DNA of 5,475 bases from NCBI RefSeq assembly GCF_002737765.1, contig NZ_PEGG01000182.1:1-5475 (forward strand), written 5' to 3'. Origin of the DNA: Caulobacter sp. B11. GTDB taxonomy: Bacteria > Pseudomonadota > Alphaproteobacteria > Caulobacterales > Caulobacteraceae. The notes below the pieces were generated by a model. The model had not been told where the DNA came from. It did not search any database and was given only the letters and a program-made list of their open reading frames with translations. The translations under genes and the position numbers were made by a program. Within the stretch, counting starts at the first letter, position 1. The number at the start of each line of letters is the position of its first letter. This document shows positions 5,425 through 5,475 of this stretch, piece by piece.

Positions 5425-5439
5425 CGAGCCTGACGCTCG
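5425..5439. repeat. Small inverted repeat upstream of pntA1
   Basis: CGAGC-CTGAC-GCTCG is a perfect 5-bp stem with a 5-nt loop, about 80-95 bp upstream of the pntA1 start. No T-run follows, so it is not a convincing terminator. It may be a regulatory dyad of the pnt promoter region or chance; no clear -35/-10 pair for pntA1 could be fixed in 5347-5475. Confidence 0.25.
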
Positions 5440-5455
5440 CGGAAGGCGCAAGAAA

Positions 5456-5475
5456 ATGCCGATGTCCACCGGTGT
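5456..5475 (+). CDS. Possible start of a divergent gene, cut by the window end
   Basis: ATG 5456 follows GGAAGG (5441-5446) at 9 nt and opens MPMSTG before the window ends. This would place a gene divergent from pntA1, with about 110 bp between the starts. Only six residues are visible, so neither family nor reality can be established. Confidence 0.25.

Overview
The window looks like chromosome of a GC-rich alphaproteobacterium, plausibly Caulobacterales. The reasons are the three-part split of the proton-translocating transhydrogenase genes (pntAA, pntAB, pntB), G/C-ending codons, and a CCTTCnCCC/GGGnGAAGG intergenic hairpin of a kind I recall as abundant in such genomes. The genus is inference.

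Right part (2335-5346, minus strand): the pnt operon in the order pntA1 (alpha part 1, NAD-binding domain I), pntA2 (alpha part 2, small membrane subunit) and pntB (beta, membrane plus NADP-binding domain III). The complex uses the proton gradient to reduce NADP+ with NADH. pntA2 and pntB are intact. pntA1 as written is broken by about seven single-base indels, all between 4822 and 5324. On the plus strand every extra base is a G and every missing base a C, and correcting them gives a clean 377-residue protein, so sequence error is more likely than gene death. A possible divergent gene start lies at 5456.

Middle (1791-2333, minus strand): a lower-GC gene starts one base after the pntB stop, with its ribosome binding site inside the end of pntB. 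It carries an R-N-x3-H motif like that of HEPN ribonucleases. It ends 2 bp from the end of the convergent plus-strand operon.

Left part (1-1788, plus strand): an accessory cassette of small DUF genes. It holds (a) a DUF2442 copy with an in-frame TAG at a conserved Trp (108-392); (b) a DUF4160 gene broken by a 5-bp tandem duplication (493-773); (c) an intact DUF2442 gene overlapping it by ATGA (770-1048); and (d) a GTG-started gene overlapping (c) by GTGA, which fuses a DUF6998-like, possibly nuclease-fold domain to a third DUF2442 domain (1045-1788). Small AT-rich inverted repeats precede (a) and (b) and could be operators. DUF4160/DUF2442 pairs are commonly adjacent and are suspected toxin-antitoxin-like modules. 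The cassette therefore looks like a partly decayed toxin-antitoxin or defence-type locus next to a housekeeping operon; its function is not established by the sequence.

No rRNA, tRNA, CRISPR array, transposase or convincing intrinsic terminator was seen. No gene-free stretch exceeds about 130 bases.
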